From the NCBI GenBank assembly GCA_003242885.1, contig QKMZ01000006.1:806001-870000 (forward strand): a stretch of 64,000 nt of DNA. The letters run 5' to 3'. The DNA is from Candidatus Melainabacteria bacterium (GTDB taxonomy: Bacteria; Cyanobacteriota; Vampirovibrionia; Obscuribacterales; Obscuribacteraceae). This document shows positions 33,985-42,311 of the stretch, one piece after another. The notes under the pieces were generated by a model. That model was not told where the DNA came from. It worked only from the letters and a program-made list of their open reading frames with translations, and searched no databases. The position numbers and the translations under genes are program-made. Each line of letters begins with the position of its first letter. Position 1 is the stretch's first letter.

Positions 33985-35121
33985 CTACTCTGTGTCTTTC
34001 TTGAGCGCGAGTTTTTTCTTGGTGCTCTGCAATCTATTGATTCCATCGCGATCAGTCATGATCAATAGCCTGTCGCCGACGGAGAGAACTTTTGAGGGCG
34101 GCGGGTTCCAGTCCAGTTCGCCGCCTGCTTTCTCGTGCATGAGAACTGTGACTTCATTTTTGTATCGGACGTCATCAATTGTTTCACCAACTAGAGAGCT
34201 GTTAGCCTCCACAGTCAGTTGATATGCGTTGATTGTCAGCCCGCCGAATTCGAAAGAGTCGATTATGTTCTCGCTAATAGCCGCTTGAGCAAAGAGGCGT
34301 CCTGAGCGTGCGGACGAACTATATACGCCGTGAATTCCGAGACTCTTTTGAACTTTCTTGGCGAGCTTCTGATCGAACATCCGAATGATGATTTTGATGT
34401 CCGGGTTGTACTCGCGTGCGGTTAGGGCTGTCTCCAAATTGACCATGTCGTCGTTGGTCACGCAGATGACTGCCTTGGCTTTCGGTAGATTGGCGTTTTC
34501 CAAAAGGCGCGTGTCGCGGGCATCACCAAACAAAACAGGTATGTCACTGCCTGCAACTTCGTGTGCAAAACGCGATTCTTTGTCGGCTTCAATCACGACT
34601 ATCATTTCGTCGAATTGCTTGAGGTGTTGAACGACGCGCACCCCGACGTTGCCCAAACCGCAGATTACAATGTGGTTTTCGAAATTTGCAGCGAGCATTT
34701 TTTGCCACTCCGTTGAGTATCGTTTTCTTTGTATCAAGATGTTGCCGAGGTGCACGACACCTTCCGCGATAACCAGAAGACCGAGCAGAGGAAGGAAGAA
34801 GAACAGCGGCGCCACTCTCCAGTCGTCCGAATAGTTGAGCGGTGTTTCGAAAAACATCATCAACCAGGTACAGTATGCCGTTTGCAGCCACGACATACTG
34901 TGGTGCGGCAGGTCTTCTTTTGGGTAATACAGGAATAGGAGCGTATTGGAGATCGCGAAGGTGGTCACCAAAAGGTAGAAAAAACCGTGAAACTCCTTCC
35001 ACAAAACCCGAATGAAAAGCACGAAGCGTTTCGCCTTCTTTTTGAGCTCGGAAGATGAAACCGTTGGCACAAACACCGTCAATACTGAGTAATGGGAACT
35101 TTTTGGCTTCCTGACCGTCAC
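33985..35121 (-). CDS. RCK (TrkA-N/TrkA-C) protein with channel-like membrane part
   Basis: A 378-residue protein from GTG 35121. Residues about 45-65 and 100-125 are membrane helices flanking a pore-like segment; the C-terminal part has an RCK_N Rossmann domain (IVICGLGNVGVRVVQHLKQF, acidic strand end VVIEADKES) and a TrkA-C domain (AYQLTVEANSSLVGETIDD). The layout is that of two-helix potassium channels with a regulatory RCK cap. However, the place of the K+ filter (TVGYG type) reads WLMMFFETPLNYSD, with no filter signature. Ion selectivity is therefore doubtful and it may have another conductance or be only a sensor. Confidence 0.8.
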   Translation of the reverse strand: MTVRKPKSSHYSVLTVFVPTVSSSELKKKAKRFVLFIRVLWKEFHGFFYLLVTTFAISNTLLFLYYPKEDLPHHSMSWLQTAYCTWLMMFFETPLNYSDDWRVAPLFFFLPLLGLLVIAEGVVHLGNILIQRKRYSTEWQKMLAANFENHIVICGLGNVGVRVVQHLKQFDEMIVVIEADKESRFAHEVAGSDIPVLFGDARDTRLLENANLPKAKAVICVTNDDMVNLETALTAREYNPDIKIIIRMFDQKLAKKVQKSLGIHGVYSSSARSGRLFAQAAISENIIDSFEFGGLTINAYQLTVEANSSLVGETIDDVRYKNEVTVLMHEKAGGELDWNPPPSKVLSVGDRLLIMTDRDGINRLQSTKKKLALKKDTE

Positions 35122-35226
35122 GTTTTTTTGTAAGTATAGCGGACGCCCATTTTAAATTAGCCGATTTTAATTGTTTCTCGGTATCCTTGAACAGGTTTCA
35201 AACTTTATACATGTAAAGTAGCTGGC

Positions 35227-35964
35227 GTGTTATCATTTTTCGGCTGTTCACTGGTGCAACACATGCAAGTCACCCCTGCCAGTTTATCGTTCAAGGTTAG
35301 AACCTTCGCTTTAGTGTTCGCGCTAATGATGTTTGGTGCACCGCGGGTGGTGCTGGCTGCAGATAGCGTGAGTGTAGCAACTGATGCGGTTCATGTAGCG
35401 GCTGATGCAGTTCGTGTAACTCCAGCCGCTCCAGTTGTGCATGTGATGAACTTCGAGCAAGTCTCTCCAGCTTTGATGCGTGGTGGAGCTCCATCGGCTC
35501 AAGCGCTGAAAGAACTTAAAGCTGCCGGCGTCAAAACAATCGTCAATTTGAGAGGCGAGGGTGGCGCGTCCAAGAAGGAAGAGCGCAATGCCAAAGAAAT
35601 CGGTCTCGATTACTACAATATTCCGATGGGTTATACCGAACCCAGCTTGGCGAAAGTCTCAAGTGTTCTCGACATTATGCGCGATCCTGCAAAGCAGCCG
35701 GTTTATCTGCACTGCATGCACGGTGCTGACAGAACAGGCATGATGGTAGGCATTAACCGGATACTTTCAGATGGATGGCAATTCGATAAAGTTTATTCGG
35801 AAATGCGCGGGCATCACTTCAAACCTTTTCTCATCCCGATGAGACGGACGGTGCAGGCTTTCGCCAACGGGAAATACACATATGTAGAACGGCAAGGCGT
35901 CAGCATTGCAGGTGTTTCTCCCAAATCTCCCAGAGCGAAGATGGCAGCCGAAAAACCTTTGTAG
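35227..35964 (+). CDS. Exported tyrosine/dual-specificity phosphatase-like protein
   Basis: A 245-residue protein from GTG 35227 (ATG 35263 is an alternative). The signal peptide (about 24-44, TFALVFALMMFG...VLAA) is followed by Val/Ala-rich linker and a phosphatase domain starting MRGGAPSAQALKELKAAGVK. The P-loop signature HCMHGADRTG (HCx5R) is complete, with Cys nucleophile and Arg, and a general-acid Asp is plausible earlier. It matches bacterial exported phosphatases of the DSP/Siw14 type acting on phosphoproteins, phosphoinositides or inositol phosphates. It stands alone and converges with the next gene. Confidence 0.82.
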   Translation: MLSFFGCSLVQHMQVTPASLSFKVRTFALVFALMMFGAPRVVLAADSVSVATDAVHVAADAVRVTPAAPVVHVMNFEQVSPALMRGGAPSAQALKELKAAGVKTIVNLRGEGGASKKEERNAKEIGLDYYNIPMGYTEPSLAKVSSVLDIMRDPAKQPVYLHCMHGADRTGMMVGINRILSDGWQFDKVYSEMRGHHFKPFLIPMRRTVQAFANGKYTYVERQGVSIAGVSPKSPRAKMAAEKPL

Positions 35965-35977
35965 TCCAGCTTCTGGT

Positions 35978-36334
35978 TTAGTTGTTGCCCTTTGCCTTTA
36001 CGTCATTCCAAAGTGCTTGTTCGTCGTAAGTGTCTGCATTAGACACTTCGTTAGGCCCGAATTCTCGAATAACTGAATTGCGCCTGTTTTGCTCAAGCGA
36101 CATCATGCCCGGATCTAGGTCATACAGCCTGTAGAGCGGATCCAGCGAAGTATGCATCTGCGCCAGTATGCTTTCCACTTCCGTGCCAATCAGCTGAAAC
36201 GCCGCCTTGGCTTGCGGGGTGCTTGCATGTGTATCTATATCGTCAGCCAGGCGAACTAAACGGTCGGTTTCCTTGACCAACTTCGTAAGCAGCTGCAGAA
36301 CAGAAATATCTGTCGTGCGGTTATCTTCGATCAT
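35978..36334 (-). CDS. Small soluble hypothetical protein
   Basis: A 118-residue protein from ATG 36334 with GAGGAAG ahead; a longer frame lacks a site. It is a compact helical protein (SVLQLLTKLVKETDRLVRLADD, KAAFQLIGTEVESILAQMHTS) with an acidic tail. No family recognised. Confidence 0.6.
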   Translation of the reverse strand: MIEDNRTTDISVLQLLTKLVKETDRLVRLADDIDTHASTPQAKAAFQLIGTEVESILAQMHTSLDPLYRLYDLDPGMMSLEQNRRNSVIREFGPNEVSNADTYDEQALWNDVKAKGNN

Positions 36335-36537
36335 CGGCACTTCCTCTTCTCCTATTAAATCACCTGTGGACGAAGGACAACAGCACTTAATTGAAGTACT
36401 GAGAACTTCTCTGAATATTTGACCGGTGCATTTAATTCTGCGATCATAGCCGCCAGTGAGGCATTCAAGCCGTAACAGGCGGCGTTTGCGCGCCACACTC
36501 TATTTGAGCTTGCCCAAGAATTCTTCACGAATAACGG

Positions 36538-37563
36538 ATGATTGAATCCACCCATACCGCGGTAAATATGCCCCTCCTTGAAATCCAGGGCTTGAAGACT
36601 GTCTTCCCTACTGAGAATGGGTTGGCGGTTGCGGTGGATGACCTCGGCTTTTCGGTTCAAAAAGGCTCTGTGCTTGGCATCGTCGGTGAGTCAGGTTGCG
36701 GTAAGTCAATTACATCTCTTTCTGTGCTTCGGCTGGTGCCGCCGCCAGGGCGGATTGTGTCCGGAAAAATACTCTTTGAAGGTCGCGACCTCTTGACCTT
36801 GAGCGAGGCGCAGATGCGCACGGTGCGCGGCAATCAGATAGCGTTGATCCCGCAAGATCCGATGACATCTCTCAATCCTGTCTATACGGTGGGTGAGCAA
36901 ATTATGGAAGCGATTGAGCTGCATCAGAAAGTCGGTAAAAAAGAAGCCCGGCAGCGCGCGATCGAGGTGCTAGATCAGGTTCGTATTCCTCAAGCTGCAT
37001 CGCGAATTGATGACTATCCACACCACTTTTCTGGTGGAATGCGGCAGCGCGTCATGATTGCTATGGCACTTTCCTGCAATCCAAAATTGCTGATTGCGGA
37101 TGAACCAACTACTGCGCTGGATGTGACCGTGCAAGCCCAAATTCTGGAGTTGCTGCGAACTATTCAGCGCGAGCATGGTATGTCGATTTTGTTAATCACT
37201 CACGATCTTGGTGTGGTGGCTGAAATGTGCGACAACGTTGCGGTGATGTACGCGGGTTCTGTTGTTGAAATGACCGGTGTGAACGAGCTTTTCAAAAACC
37301 CACTTCATCCTTATACGATCGGACTGATGAATTCTTTGCCGCGCCCTGGACACAAGCGCCTGACACCTATTCAAGGCCAACCACCCAGTCTGGTTGATTT
37401 GCCTATGGGTTGTCGATTTGCCGATCGTTGTCTTTTAGTCGAGCCGAAGAGCCGTGAGGCTGTACCGCAGCTCGAAGAGAAAGCGCCAGGACATTTTGTC
37501 CGTTGCGCAGTTGTTACAGGACCCACAACCGATGTTCGACTACTTCCACAAGAGGTGCATTGA
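36538..37563 (+). CDS. Oligopeptide/dipeptide ABC transporter ATPase (OppD/DppD type)
   Basis: A 341-residue ABC ATPase with Walker [10 protein letters not shown]-loop ALIPQDP, the signature SGGMRQRV, Walker [14 protein letters not shown] and the H-loop ITHDLG. The C-terminal oligo_HPY extension ([26 protein letters not shown]) with its cysteines is typical of OppD/DppD. It energises uptake of peptides or, in some relatives, nickel. No permease, substrate-binding protein or second ATPase is adjacent, so partners must be elsewhere. It ends one base before the nnr start region, so co-transcription is likely. The start is the first ATG; an inner ATG (36568) is also possible. Confidence 0.9.
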   Translation: MIESTHTAVNMPLLEIQGLKTVFPTENGLAVAVDDLGFSVQKGSVLGIVGESGCGKSITSLSVLRLVPPPGRIVSGKILFEGRDLLTLSEAQMRTVRGNQIALIPQDPMTSLNPVYTVGEQIMEAIELHQKVGKKEARQRAIEVLDQVRIPQAASRIDDYPHHFSGGMRQRVMIAMALSCNPKLLIADEPTTALDVTVQAQILELLRTIQREHGMSILLITHDLGVVAEMCDNVAVMYAGSVVEMTGVNELFKNPLHPYTIGLMNSLPRPGHKRLTPIQGQPPSLVDLPMGCRFADRCLLVEPKSREAVPQLEEKAPGHFVRCAVVTGPTTDVRLLPQEVH

Positions 37564-37564
37564 G

Positions 37565-39292
37565 ATGGCGAGCGAGAGCGCGACCAAAACGAAAAAGACA
37601 GCCCCGGCACCCGAGAGAAAGAAAGTTATGTCACCAAAAGATATTTTCCGCATCCCAACAACCGCGCAAATTAGACGGCTCGAGTCCGACTGGATTGCAA
37701 AATGCGATCCCAACTGGGGGCAGGTCCTCATGGAAGTCGCGGGGCGCGGCGCGGCCGAAGCAGCTTTTGAAGTTTGGGAGCAGCGCAACGAAACGCAGAA
37801 GGGCTCAGTGGCGATCTTTTGCGGGCGTGGAAATAATGGCGGCGACGGTTTAGTAGTCGCCCGTTATCTGCATCTCTGGGGTGTCCCTGTTCACGTTTGG
37901 GTTGTGGGAAACACCAAAGGCCGCGGAGCTCAAGCAGATCAGGCGATGACGACTGTTGAGAGCAGCACAAATAGAGATATCTTGAAAAAGATGGGAGTGG
38001 AAGTGCGTTCGTTCTCTTCTGATCTTTCCTCGAATTTTTTCGACACTTCTGACGGGAAACAGTTATCTTCGAGTGTCACCGTAATTGTCGATGCACTTTT
38101 AGGAACAGGAATTGATCGCGATGTCGATGCTGTTTTTATGCATGCCATCGAAATGATCAATGGCAGTGATGCCACCGTTATTGCTGTGGATCTTCCGTCC
38201 GGCATTCATTCTGATACCGGCCAAGTTATGGGCGCTGCGGTAAGAGCGCATGGCACTATCACTTTTGGAAACGTTAAACCTGGATTGATAAATCACCCCG
38301 GTGCAGAATATGCCGGAGATTTGCGTGTCATAGATATCGGTTTGCCGGAAGCTGCGCTTGAGAAACCGACAATTCATTTGACGTCGGTCGAACTGGTGAA
38401 TGACTTGTTGCCAAAACGCCCGGCCAACTCGCACAAAGGTTCTTTCGGTTATCTTCTCACCATCGCAGGTAGTCTCGGAATGTCCGGCGCGACAATGCTT
38501 GCTACAGAGAGTTCTCTAAAAGTGGGCACGGGCTTGTGCGTTTTGGCTACGCCATCATCGCTGGTGCCGCACCTGCCTCCAAAGGAAGTCATCTATCGAC
38601 CGATTGCCGAGACAGATGAAACAACGATAGCGCCGAAAGCACTCGGGGATCTGGAAAAGGATCTTGATAAAGCCACAGCAGTAGTGCTTGGCCCTGGACT
38701 TTCTACTAATGAAGAAACCGTTTCTTTTGTTCAGAAATTCATGTCAAAGGTAATGGATCGCTCCACTGAGGTTCCGTGCCTCATTGATGCTGACGGTCTA
38801 AATTGCATTGCCGAAAATACAAAGGTTTTCCCTGAAGACGCGAAGCACATCGTGATTACGCCGCATCCTAAGGAGCTGGCGCGTTTGCTTGATGAGTCTA
38901 CTTCTGAAATTCAGAAAGACCGCATCGCTTCCGCTACTAAGGCTGCCGCCGAATTCGGCTGCATTGTCGTTCTCAAAGGAGCACACTCAGTAATTGCAGA
39001 TCCGGATGGAAACGTCTTTATCAATCCAACCGGTAATCCAGGTATGTCGACTGCCGGATGCGGTGATGTACTTTCCGGCATTATAGGTGGACTCTTGGCT
39101 CAAGGCGTTGAACCTTTCGACGCTGCAGTTGCCGGTGTCTATTTGCACGGTCGCGCAGGCGACATCGCCGCGCACTCGCTCGGCGAAGCATCTGTGACTG
39201 CCGGAAACATCGTAGAAAGTATCCCCGATGCATTGCTGAGCATCCACGACGAACTTGTCAGCGACCTGGAAGCGATGTTCGAGCCCATGTGA
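37565..39292 (+). CDS. nnr: Bifunctional NAD(P)H-hydrate epimerase / ADP-dependent dehydratase
   Basis: Repairs hydrated NADH and NADPH: the N-terminal domain epimerises R-NAD(P)HX and the C-terminal domain dehydrates S-NAD(P)HX with ADP. The 575-residue protein from ATG 37565 has the YjeF_N segment FCGRGNNGGDGLVVARYL, the epimerase core AVDLPSGIHSDTG, then the ribokinase-like carbohydrate kinase domain with GSFGYLLTIAGSLGMSGA, VITPHPKELARLL and the active-site NPTGNPGMSTAGCGDVLSG. Both halves look complete. It follows the ABC ATPase with almost no gap, sharing a transcript. Three tandem 26-bp palindromes follow. Confidence 0.93.
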   Translation: MASESATKTKKTAPAPERKKVMSPKDIFRIPTTAQIRRLESDWIAKCDPNWGQVLMEVAGRGAAEAAFEVWEQRNETQKGSVAIFCGRGNNGGDGLVVARYLHLWGVPVHVWVVGNTKGRGAQADQAMTTVESSTNRDILKKMGVEVRSFSSDLSSNFFDTSDGKQLSSSVTVIVDALLGTGIDRDVDAVFMHAIEMINGSDATVIAVDLPSGIHSDTGQVMGAAVRAHGTITFGNVKPGLINHPGAEYAGDLRVIDIGLPEAALEKPTIHLTSVELVNDLLPKRPANSHKGSFGYLLTIAGSLGMSGATMLATESSLKVGTGLCVLATPSSLVPHLPPKEVIYRPIAETDETTIAPKALGDLEKDLDKATAVVLGPGLSTNEETVSFVQKFMSKVMDRSTEVPCLIDADGLNCIAENTKVFPEDAKHIVITPHPKELARLLDESTSEIQKDRIASATKAAAEFGCIVVLKGAHSVIADPDGNVFINPTGNPGMSTAGCGDVLSGIIGGLLAQGVEPFDAAVAGVYLHGRAGDIAAHSLGEASVTAGNIVESIPDALLSIHDELVSDLEAMFEPM

Positions 39293-39347
39293 GTCGGTGG
39301 CACTTTGCAGCGGGCAGAAACTTTTGACCAAGGCGAGTTTCCATTAG

Positions 39348-39373
39348 AAGGTTAATCGTTATCGGTTTACCTT
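39348..39373. repeat. Dispersed 26-bp palindrome, copy 2 (first of triplet)
   Basis: Arms AAGGTTAATCG and CGGTTTACCTT around TTAT. First of three copies within 97 bases in the gap between convergent nnr and the response regulator. Confidence 0.8.
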
Positions 39374-39380
39374 CCAAAAA

Positions 39381-39406
39381 AAGTTGAACCGATAATGGTT
39401 TTCCTT
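39381..39406. repeat. Dispersed 26-bp palindrome, copy 3 (second of triplet)
   Basis: Arms AAGTTGAACCG and TGGTTTTCCTT around ATAA; more diverged than its neighbour but aligned over all 26 positions. Confidence 0.7.
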
Positions 39407-39418
39407 CCACTGAATCGG

Positions 39419-39444
39419 AAGTTTATTCGTTAACGATTAAACTT
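39419..39444. repeat. Dispersed 26-bp palindrome, copy 4 (third of triplet)
   Basis: Arms AAGTTTATTCG and CGATTAAACTT around TTAA. Compared with the consensus both arms changed together and pair at all but one position, which suggests selection for the palindrome. Confidence 0.7.
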
Positions 39445-39468
39445 CTACGTAATTGTCGAGCGCCCGGC

Positions 39469-40143
39469 TCAATTTTGGCGAAATTTATAGCCCACTCCGT
39501 GGACGTTTTCGATGTGAGACGGTTGACCATCGGTGTCTATTTTTCTGCGCAGCCTGAGTACTGACGTTCTGACTGTTTCACCTGACGCACCAGCTTCTGA
39601 CTTCCATACCAGGTTGATGAGCGCGTCTGTCGAATGGACGACGCCAGGTTTTCGCATAAGCACTTCGAGCAAGGAGAATTCTTGCGGAAACAGTTTTACA
39701 AGCTCGCCGTTTTTCCAAAGCTCGTGTTTGGCAACATCGAGTTCCAACCCTCCACTGCTCAAGACTTCGCTCACCATTTGTGATGGGCGGCGCATCAATG
39801 CTCTTAACCTTGCAGATAGTTCTCGGATCTGGAAAGGTTTTGTCAGATAGTCATCGGCGCCGCCGTCTAAGCCCTGCTCTTTATCGGACATGTCTGATCT
39901 GCCCGTCAGCATGAGGATTGGAGTCGTGCCTCCGCCTTTGCGAAACTCTTTAATCAAGTCGATGCCGACGCCGTCTGGCAAGCCCCAGTCTAGAACTATA
40001 GCGTCGTACGTATAACTGGAAAGCATGGCTTTTCCGTCGGCATAGGTCGAAACCACGTCCACCTTGTGGTGTTCGTGCGTGAGCCATTTTTCGATAACGT
40101 CTGCCTGGTGGTCGTCGTCTTCAACGACTAAGATTTTCGCCAT
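39469..40143 (-). CDS. OmpR/PhoB-family response regulator
   Basis: A 224-residue regulator from ATG 40143. The receiver domain (1-115) has the acidic pocket VVEDDD, the phosphoacceptor Asp in AIVLDWGLPDG, Thr in LMLTGR and Lys in YLTKPF. The C-terminal winged helix (about 130-222) includes PQEFSLLEVLMRKPG, the recognition-helix region GETVRTSVLRLRRKI and HGVGYKF. It is divergently transcribed from the histidine kinase at 40258, so the two are probably a cognate pair. No target genes are evident. Confidence 0.92.
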   Translation of the reverse strand: MAKILVVEDDDHQADVIEKWLTHEHHKVDVVSTYADGKAMLSSYTYDAIVLDWGLPDGVGIDLIKEFRKGGGTTPILMLTGRSDMSDKEQGLDGGADDYLTKPFQIRELSARLRALMRRPSQMVSEVLSSGGLELDVAKHELWKNGELVKLFPQEFSLLEVLMRKPGVVHSTDALINLVWKSEAGASGETVRTSVLRLRRKIDTDGQPSHIENVHGVGYKFRQN

Positions 40144-40257
40144 AGCAAGAATTGTCAGCATCCGGTATTGGTGACACCTGGCGCCATTTTAGCACTATAA
40201 TTGGATGCAAAGAAAAGCTGCAAAAGAGCGCCCCGGCTTGCGGCGAGGATTTAAAGA

Positions 40258-42147
40258 GTGAAGTGGAAGCTGACACTAAGGCAAAAGGGTCTGCTCGTCG
40301 TTGCATTTTTGCTTGGCTTCGAACTTATGCTTCTTGGCGGCTTCAGTTATTTACTGCATGATGCGCAAATGCAGATTGACCGTTTGCAGCATGCGCAGCA
40401 AGTCATTTCCAGTTTGCAAAGGCTTTCGACGTTGAGAGAAAAGGCAACCAATGGGTTGATAGTTCAGATTCAGTTTTACAAAGATCCTCCCGGAACACGA
40501 CGTTACTACGAGACTTTTCAAAAGCATGTGGATGGAGTGCCGGCAGAGCTAGCAACTCTGCATGAGCTGCTAAAGGATGATGCGGTAAATCGGTTCAAAG
40601 CTGAGGAATTGGAACGCGTTTGTCGCGCCGGCATGGACGCGATTCAGGAAGAACGAAAGATATATTCGATGAAAGAGTCTTTGCAGGAGAAGATCATCAT
40701 CGCTCGCTTATCCAGCGTCATGTTTCATGCTTCGCGACTAACAGACAATTTAGTCGATTACTACACGAAAATCGAGAAGGATATTTCGCCCATTGAAGAA
40801 CAGTCACGAGCGCGCTTAGAGCAAGCGGTTTGGGCGATTATGGTTTTGAACATTGGACTGGCGATCGCTGTAGGGCAATTGTTTGTGCGTGGTATCACGA
40901 GGCGCCTTGCTGTTTTGACTGAAAACAGTCATAAATTGGCTGCAGGAATTCCACTCAATCCTGCAATGGTCGGATATGACGAGATTGCTATTCTCGATAA
41001 TGTTTTCCATCGAATGGCTGGAACCTTGGCAGAGTCGGCTAGGAAAGAGCGCGCGATTATCGAGCATGCTGTTGACGTGATTTGTTCGATTGATTCAGAC
41101 CTCAAATTTCTCGCTGTAAATCCTGCAGCAGAGACTGTTCTTGGCTATAAGCCAGAAGAGATGGTTGGAACGCGTTGCGTTGAATATGTGCTTGCTGAAG
41201 AGAAAGAAAAGACGACGACAGCGCTGAAAAATATTATTCGAGATCAAGCCGTTCATCAGCTTGAGACTCGGCTGGTCCAAAAGAATGGCTCTGTGATCGA
41301 TGTACTTTGGTCTATGCAATGGTCGGCGGAAGAACATGCGCTGTTTTGTGTTGTCCACGATATTTCCGGAAGCAAGGAAATCGAGCGCATGAAGCAAGAG
41401 TTTATTTCGATGGTTAGTCATGATCTGCGCACCCCGCTGTCTGCCATTCAGGGTTCGATCGAACTCTTCAAAGAAGGCATGTATGACTCTAAAGATGAGT
41501 CAGGAAAGAGTGCGCTGCAAAAAATGTATTTGAGCACAAATCGCCTTTTGAGTTTGGTCAACGATCTTCTCGATATCGAAAAATTAGAAGCCGGCAAAAT
41601 GGTTAAGGATTTGAGGCGCACTGACCTCAATGAGGTGATCAAAAAATCGATTGGTTCAGTCGCCGGATTTGCCGAAGTTCACGATGTCTCAATCGAATAT
41701 CGAGAACAAGAGATTTCTATTCTGGCGGATGAAGATCGTCTCGTCCAAGCTGTAGTCAATCTGTTGTCCAATGCGATCAAATTTTCACGAGCCCAGGCAA
41801 CGGTCTGCGTCGAGACAGAGGTTGTTGAGGAGCGGAATGAAGGAGGCATTGCGTCTTGCTGTGAGGTGCGCATCGTAGACTCTGGGCGCGGAATCAGCGA
41901 AGACAAGGTTAAGACTCTCTTTCAGCGCTATAGTCAAGCCGAGAAAAGCGACAATAAGCGCGGCGTCGGAACAGGCTTGGGATTGGCAATTTCTAAAGCG
42001 ATTGTCGAATGCCATAACGGAACAATCGGTGTCAGTAGTAAAGTGGATAAAGGGTCCACATTCTGGTTTCGAATCCCTCTGTTTGATGGGACCGAAAGCC
42101 AGTCTGGCTCTAGACCTGCGGCTATAAAAGCGCAGTCGGGCAATTAA
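40258..42147 (+). CDS. Membrane sensor histidine kinase (HAMP-PAS-HisKA)
   Basis: A 629-residue kinase from GTG 40258 with GAGG ahead. A first membrane helix (about 10-33) is followed by an extracytoplasmic helical sensor of about 160 residues (CHASE3/4HB-like), a second membrane helix (about 195-215), HAMP, a PAS domain (about 265-370, IEHAVDVICSIDSDLKFLAV), HisKA with SMVSHDLRTPLSA, and HATPase with N-box NLLSNAIKFS, G1 VDSGRGISED and G2 GTGLGLA. It signals to the divergent regulator at 39469. The ligand is unknown. A 26-bp palindrome follows eight bases after the stop. Confidence 0.93.
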   Translation: MKWKLTLRQKGLLVVAFLLGFELMLLGGFSYLLHDAQMQIDRLQHAQQVISSLQRLSTLREKATNGLIVQIQFYKDPPGTRRYYETFQKHVDGVPAELATLHELLKDDAVNRFKAEELERVCRAGMDAIQEERKIYSMKESLQEKIIIARLSSVMFHASRLTDNLVDYYTKIEKDISPIEEQSRARLEQAVWAIMVLNIGLAIAVGQLFVRGITRRLAVLTENSHKLAAGIPLNPAMVGYDEIAILDNVFHRMAGTLAESARKERAIIEHAVDVICSIDSDLKFLAVNPAAETVLGYKPEEMVGTRCVEYVLAEEKEKTTTALKNIIRDQAVHQLETRLVQKNGSVIDVLWSMQWSAEEHALFCVVHDISGSKEIERMKQEFISMVSHDLRTPLSAIQGSIELFKEGMYDSKDESGKSALQKMYLSTNRLLSLVNDLLDIEKLEAGKMVKDLRRTDLNEVIKKSIGSVAGFAEVHDVSIEYREQEISILADEDRLVQAVVNLLSNAIKFSRAQATVCVETEVVEERNEGGIASCCEVRIVDSGRGISEDKVKTLFQRYSQAEKSDNKRGVGTGLGLAISKAIVECHNGTIGVSSKVDKGSTFWFRIPLFDGTESQSGSRPAAIKAQSGN

Positions 42148-42155
42148 CCGGTTAG

Positions 42156-42181
42156 AAGGTTAACCGATAACGGTTTACCTT
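42156..42181. repeat. Dispersed 26-bp palindrome, copy 5 (after the histidine kinase)
   Basis: Arms AAGGTTAACCG and CGGTTTACCTT around ATAA; with flanks AG and CT the pairing extends to 30 bases. Closest to the consensus of the seven. Confidence 0.85.
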
Positions 42182-42311
42182 CTATTGTCATGAATGTCAT
42201 AAATTTGTCATTACCGCTGAGCTAGATTCAGGGTACCCCCGGACACAAAGAAGTTAGTCACTGGCAGCTGCTAGTGCCGGGCTTTCCCCTTACGAATCAG
42301 GCGAGACTGCC

